A stretch of 5,954 nucleotides of DNA. Source: Chloroflexia bacterium. GTDB taxonomy: Bacteria; Chloroflexota; Chloroflexia; Thermomicrobiales; JALYUS01. Location: positions 1 through 5,954 of the forward strand of contig JAICIL010000282.1 of assembly GCA_025924435.1 (NCBI GenBank), written 5' to 3'. Shown piece after piece: positions 5,954-5,954 of the stretch. The notes beneath the pieces are model-generated. The model had not been told where the DNA came from. It made no database searches and saw only the letters and a program-made list of their open reading frames with translations. The position numbers and the translations under genes were made by a program. Each line of letters opens with the position of its first letter. Within the stretch, counting starts at the first letter, position 1.

Positions 5954-5954
5954 C

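Noticed and set aside
5937..5954. A tRNA arm at the right edge
   Set aside because: The 5-bp stem and 7-nt loop fit in size, but the loop AGTTCAA lacks the conserved T-loop and anticodon-loop bases, and no other arms are present.
1..5954. CRISPR arrays, insertion sequences or phage genes
   Set aside because: No regularly spaced direct repeats, transposase motifs or terminal inverted repeats with target duplications were seen; the inverted matches are explained by the paralogous genes.

Overview
The window is a high-GC bacterial locus for a CUT1-type (carbohydrate-uptake) ABC importer. Three real genes fill almost all of it: two homologous substrate-binding lipoproteins and one very long permease in which a MalF-like and a MalG-like half are fused in one chain. 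The complete binding protein has a twin-arginine motif followed by a lipobox, and both binding proteins have long Ala/Ser/Thr-rich tethers. Together with the high GC and the extended -10 promoters, this suggests a Chloroflexota (Thermomicrobia-like) genome. That assignment rests on sequence style only.

Layout. Bases 2-1585 (+) encode the first binding protein. Its start codon lies left of the window, because the first codons are already inside the lipobox. A perfect 16-bp hairpin with a T-tract follows at 1599-1638. Bases 1691-3337 (-) encode a second, complete binding protein, convergent with the first. The two are clearly paralogous and share identical DNA blocks of up to 28 bp in inverted orientation. 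Bases 3338-3746 are a non-coding divergent control region that is less GC-rich than the genes. It holds a candidate extended -10 promoter on each strand, a nested inverted repeat in the leader of the second binding-protein gene, and a small hairpin before the permease. Bases 3747-5798 (+) encode the fused permease, which ends at a long palindromic terminator (5813-5858). The last 95 bases are non-coding, with a C-rich/G-rich hairpin that runs into 15 consecutive G.

How the genes work together (inference). The lipoproteins capture a ligand, probably a sugar or oligosaccharide, outside the membrane. They deliver it to the single-chain permease, which contains both transmembrane halves and both EAA loops for the ATPase. 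No MalK/MsmX-type ATPase gene is in the window, so the ATPase must be encoded elsewhere, either nearby or as a shared subunit. The most unusual element is the permease: the two halves are joined by about 90 residues that themselves contain two extra predicted membrane segments, a topology that keeps both EAA loops on the cytoplasmic side.
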